Assembly: GCF_041380235.1 (NCBI RefSeq)
Contig: NZ_JBGIYY010000013.1
Span: 1-64,000 of the forward strand
Length of the DNA stretch: 64,000 bases
Source of the DNA: Glaciecola sp041380235
Lineage (GTDB): Bacteria; Pseudomonadota; Gammaproteobacteria; Enterobacterales; Alteromonadaceae
Direction of reading: 5' to 3'
Shown here: positions 61,806 to 64,000 of the stretch, piece after piece
Layout: each line of letters opens with the position of its first letter
How positions within the stretch are numbered: the stretch's first letter is position 1
The notes under the pieces: model-generated
Seen by the model: the letters and a program-made list of their open reading frames with translations, nothing else
Told to the model about the DNA's origin: nothing
The model's database searches: none
Made by a program: the position numbers and the translations under genes

Positions 61806-62546
61806 ATGATGCAATTTTTTATATCAAAAAAGGTAGTGGGTGCAACCGTGTTTATAGGTCTATTATCTTTACTTACCATCATATCTGATGCAGCGAACGC
61901 AGCGATCGTAAAAACGGTAACAATGGATGGCCCGAGCGAATTTAAATCAAGTTCTAGGGGCAAGTGGGTTTATTTATCGACCTTTGAGGAAACGCACCCT
62001 GCATTTAATGTAAATTTCTCATTACTCGGAGACACAGCACTTACCGTTATGTACAAAGCCCCAGAGAATATGCGTTTTAGGATGAATTTTATAGCCGATG
62101 GTGAATTCAACGTAGCGTATGGACAGGGAGGCCGGAATGATGGTGGTGGGCGTCTAAATGAGCCTGTAATGACGGTTTTTGGTGGTTTTGGTGGTTCAGC
62201 GTTATCCGCACCGAGAGCTTCATTCACTGGCACCGGCCCTGGTGGCGATAGATTAGCCTTTACGTCCACATGGGATGTCAGCGCCGGTGCAGATTTCTGG
62301 TTTGACAGTATTTCACTTACAGCGGATATCCCTTCTAGTTACGTCGTTAATTTTACCCCTGGTGCGGCAAGGTCTAGATTCGAGACTAGGATTGAATCAC
62401 CATTTGCTATACCGGACATAACGAGTAGTTTTTTGGTACTAGAACCAAAGCCACAAGTTGTAAACGAACCGATAAGCTCTTTCTTGATTTTGCTTTCCGG
62501 GCTTTTTCTATTTCGCAAAGCATCAATGACGGTCAGCTGTGTTTAA
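61806..62546 (+). CDS. Exported protein with a variant PEP-CTERM sorting tail
   Basis: The 246-residue protein has a signal peptide ending at AANA (about residue 32) and a Gly/Ser/Phe-rich beta body without cysteine until the last residues. The C-terminal 27 residues carry the layout of a PEP-CTERM signal: NEP at 220-222 in place of PEP, a hydrophobic stretch ISSFLILLSGLFLF (223-236), then basic RK at 237-238, with a short tail ending SCV. It is likely an exosortase A substrate. GAGAGG stands before the paired ATGs and a sigma-54 promoter lies upstream. Sequence between tail and signal is not a known domain. Confidence 0.75.
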   Translation: MMQFFISKKVVGATVFIGLLSLLTIISDAANAAIVKTVTMDGPSEFKSSSRGKWVYLSTFEETHPAFNVNFSLLGDTALTVMYKAPENMRFRMNFIADGEFNVAYGQGGRNDGGGRLNEPVMTVFGGFGGSALSAPRASFTGTGPGGDRLAFTSTWDVSAGADFWFDSISLTADIPSSYVVNFTPGAARSRFETRIESPFAIPDITSSFLVLEPKPQVVNEPISSFLILLSGLFLFRKASMTVSCV

Positions 62547-62683
62547 TGGTCAGATATAGGTTAAAAACTTACATGTTTTTTGCATGTCTATTGGAATTGA
62601 AACCATCTTTTGCACAAAACAGTGTTTATATGTATTGCAGGTTTTGCTTTATTCTAATCTTATATTGTAATAGCCGAAATAAA

Positions 62684-64000
62684 TTAAAGGGCAGATTCTA
62701 TTACTTGCCCGTTTTGTTTATACACCACACCGTTCTTCATCACCAAATCGACATTTTGCAGTAGATTAATGTAGCGTAAAACATCCCCCTTAACTGCAAT
62801 GATATCGGCATATTTACCTTCGCTAACGGTTCCTACTTTATCGTTTACCTTCATCAGAACAGATGGCCAATACGTCGCCGCGCGTATCGTATCCATCGGT
62901 GTCATGTTCATTTGCTCTACCCAAATTGCCATCTCGTTCCATGTGCTCTGACAGTGAAACTTAGCCGGTATACCCGAATCGGTGCCTATCAATAGTACCA
63001 AGCCCGCTTCTTTTAACTGTTGAATCTTGCGTTTTAACGTTGGCTTTCTGAGCGGAGTCAACTGCATATAATCTAACTGCCCCACATTCTGTATAGACGC
63101 GGCAATATCGTCGATGATGTCTTGTTTTAAGCCTCTGTGCCAGCAAGTGGTATCAAGCTTTTCTGGGTTAGCTACGGTGCTTTCATAATTCCATAGACCT
63201 TCCACGGTTGGTGTCCAAAACAGAGGCCCGCCTGCGACGCGACCTTTAGCCGTGCGCTCTTTAAGCAGTGTCATAATATCCTCAGGATATTCAGGTGCTG
63301 TGGTCAGCCCAGTGTGTTCAAAGTTGTCTACACCAATGGCAATGCCACGGCGTATTTCATCAGGGCGATGGGAATGTGCAACCACAATTAAACCGCGCTT
63401 ATGTGCTTGATCAACCACAGCTTGTGCGGTTTCTAATGTCATTTTGTCATGGTCAATCAGCTTGATAATATCAACGCCAGCATCCGCCAGTTCGTTCACT
63501 TTATTCTCAGCTTCGCGCTTGTTTTTAACACCCCAGCGAAATATTTCAGTGCCCGGATAAGGCTCAGCTTGAATAAACGGCCCTGATACAAAAAGTCTTG
63601 GCCCAGGTATTTCTCCGCTTTCAATTCTCGACTTCACGCTAATAGAGGCTTCCAGTGGAGCGCCTAAATCTCGCGCGCTTGTCACACCGGCGAGAAGCAA
63701 CTGCACAGCGCTTGAGGGCATGATTTCATCGGCAAATCGCTCAGGATAGGTTTTGTCCCAATGTTCATAATCGGCGTGACCATTGATCATTAGGTGCGCG
63801 TGACTCTCCCATAAACCTGGCAAAACATCCATGCCCTCAGTTGAGACCACTTTATAGCCTTGTGGAACCTGCAGGGTGTCAACACTGCCCACTTTTTCGA
63901 TAAGGCCATCTTTGATTAATATGACGCTATTGGCGATTGGCTGATGACCAAAGCCATCAATCAGCCTGCCGCCCACCAGAGCCGTATCTGCAAAAGCTAG
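62684..64000 (-). CDS. Exported amidohydrolase family protein, 5' end cut by the window
   Basis: The reading frame continues to the right edge of the window with LAFADTALVGGRLIDGFG, where the first residues look like the end of a signal peptide, so the start lies outside. The enzyme has the amidohydrolase metal site: ESHAHLMING, a Lys in VDIIKLIDHDK, VVAHSHRPDEI, FEHTGL and the last-strand GTDSGIP. It resembles imidazolonepropionase-like or Xaa-Pro dipeptidase-like amidohydrolases that act on cyclic amides or dipeptides in the periplasm. At least 438 residues are present. It is convergent to the PEP-CTERM-like gene with 137 bases between. Confidence 0.9.
   Translation of the reverse strand, partial: LAFADTALVGGRLIDGFGHQPIANSVILIKDGLIEKVGSVDTLQVPQGYKVVSTEGMDVLPGLWESHAHLMINGHADYEHWDKTYPERFADEIMPSSAVQLLLAGVTSARDLGAPLEASISVKSRIESGEIPGPRLFVSGPFIQAEPYPGTEIFRWGVKNKREAENKVNELADAGVDIIKLIDHDKMTLETAQAVVDQAHKRGLIVVAHSHRPDEIRRGIAIGVDNFEHTGLTTAPEYPEDIMTLLKERTAKGRVAGGPLFWTPTVEGLWNYESTVANPEKLDTTCWHRGLKQDIIDDIAASIQNVGQLDYMQLTPLRKPTLKRKIQQLKEAGLVLLIGTDSGIPAKFHCQSTWNEMAIWVEQMNMTPMDTIRAATYWPSVLMKVNDKVGTVSEGKYADIIAVKGDVLRYINLLQNVDLVMKNGVVYKQNGQVIESAL

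Noticed and set aside
62546..62764. 72-codon plus-strand frame after the PEP-CTERM-like gene
   Set aside because: It overlaps the convergent amidohydrolase gene, lacks a ribosome site and has Cys/Tyr-rich composition unlike the neighbours.
1..64000. CRISPR arrays, tRNA or rRNA genes, prophage or insertion sequences
   Set aside because: No repeat-spacer pattern, cloverleaf-like end, rRNA-like stretch, transposase, integrase or phage gene was noticed by reading both strands.

Overview
The window reads as a gammaproteobacterial chromosome, most likely a marine member of the Alteromonadales. Support comes from the gene set: a FadE-type acyl-CoA dehydrogenase, GlnE, an LpxL-family acyltransferase, DUF3081 and DUF2780 proteins, kynureninase and many outer-membrane barrels. 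Base composition is moderate and visibly AT-richer in the first 10 kb. No tRNA, rRNA, CRISPR array, insertion sequence or phage gene is seen. Both ends cut a gene: an acyltransferase at the left and an amidohydrolase at the right. || Bases 1-21030 hold an exosortase A (XrtA, PEP-CTERM) exopolysaccharide locus. The core is a minus-strand operon (initiating sugar transferase, polysaccharide deacetylase, fused XrtA-EpsI, GT4) divergent from a plus-strand operon (export lipoprotein, chain-length determinant, tyrosine autokinase, outer-membrane protein), with the system ATPase convergent to the latter. To the left lie accessory sugar genes: glycosyltransferases, a hexapeptide acyltransferase, a beta-helix protein, a transglutaminase-like protein, a rare Gfo/Idh-SDR fusion and an acyltransferase 3. 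A candidate substrate with a variant PEP-CTERM tail lies far away at 61806, behind a well-formed sigma-54 promoter. || Bases 21047-34115 are mostly housekeeping: a GIY-YIG protein, a DUF350 protein, glnE, lpxL, outer-membrane barrels, a LolA-like protein, fadE with a FadR-like site, tdk and a MazEF-type toxin-antitoxin pair. || Bases 34371-38282 form an operon of an ACAD10/11-type acyl-CoA dehydrogenase, an APH-type kinase, an SDR and a BASS transporter behind a 27-base dyad. The pairing recalls 4-hydroxy-acid catabolism. Bases 38395-43720 form an operon of a secreted serine hydrolase, a PHP phosphoesterase with an unrecognised N-terminal half and a propeller-like lipoprotein. I cannot assign it to a known pathway. 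|| Bases 43791-46931 hold a bufferin operon (DUF2282 precursor, DUF692 MNIO enzyme, DUF2063 partner, DoxX) next to a YHS-domain lipoprotein, which suggests metal buffering. Bases 47093-52613 hold a periplasmic solute-binding-like protein, an alkyltransferase-like protein, kynureninase with a possible lipoprotein arylformamidase, an MFS transporter and a DUF2780 protein. || Bases 52876-61331 hold ten closely spaced minus-strand genes: thermostable-hemolysin family protein, AMP-dependent ligase, heme-oxygenase-like diiron protein, SDR and TPR protein, followed by a two-component system, a cupredoxin, a degenerate FTR1-like permease and an outer-membrane barrel. The first five look like an undescribed small-molecule pathway and are the best candidate for a new system here.
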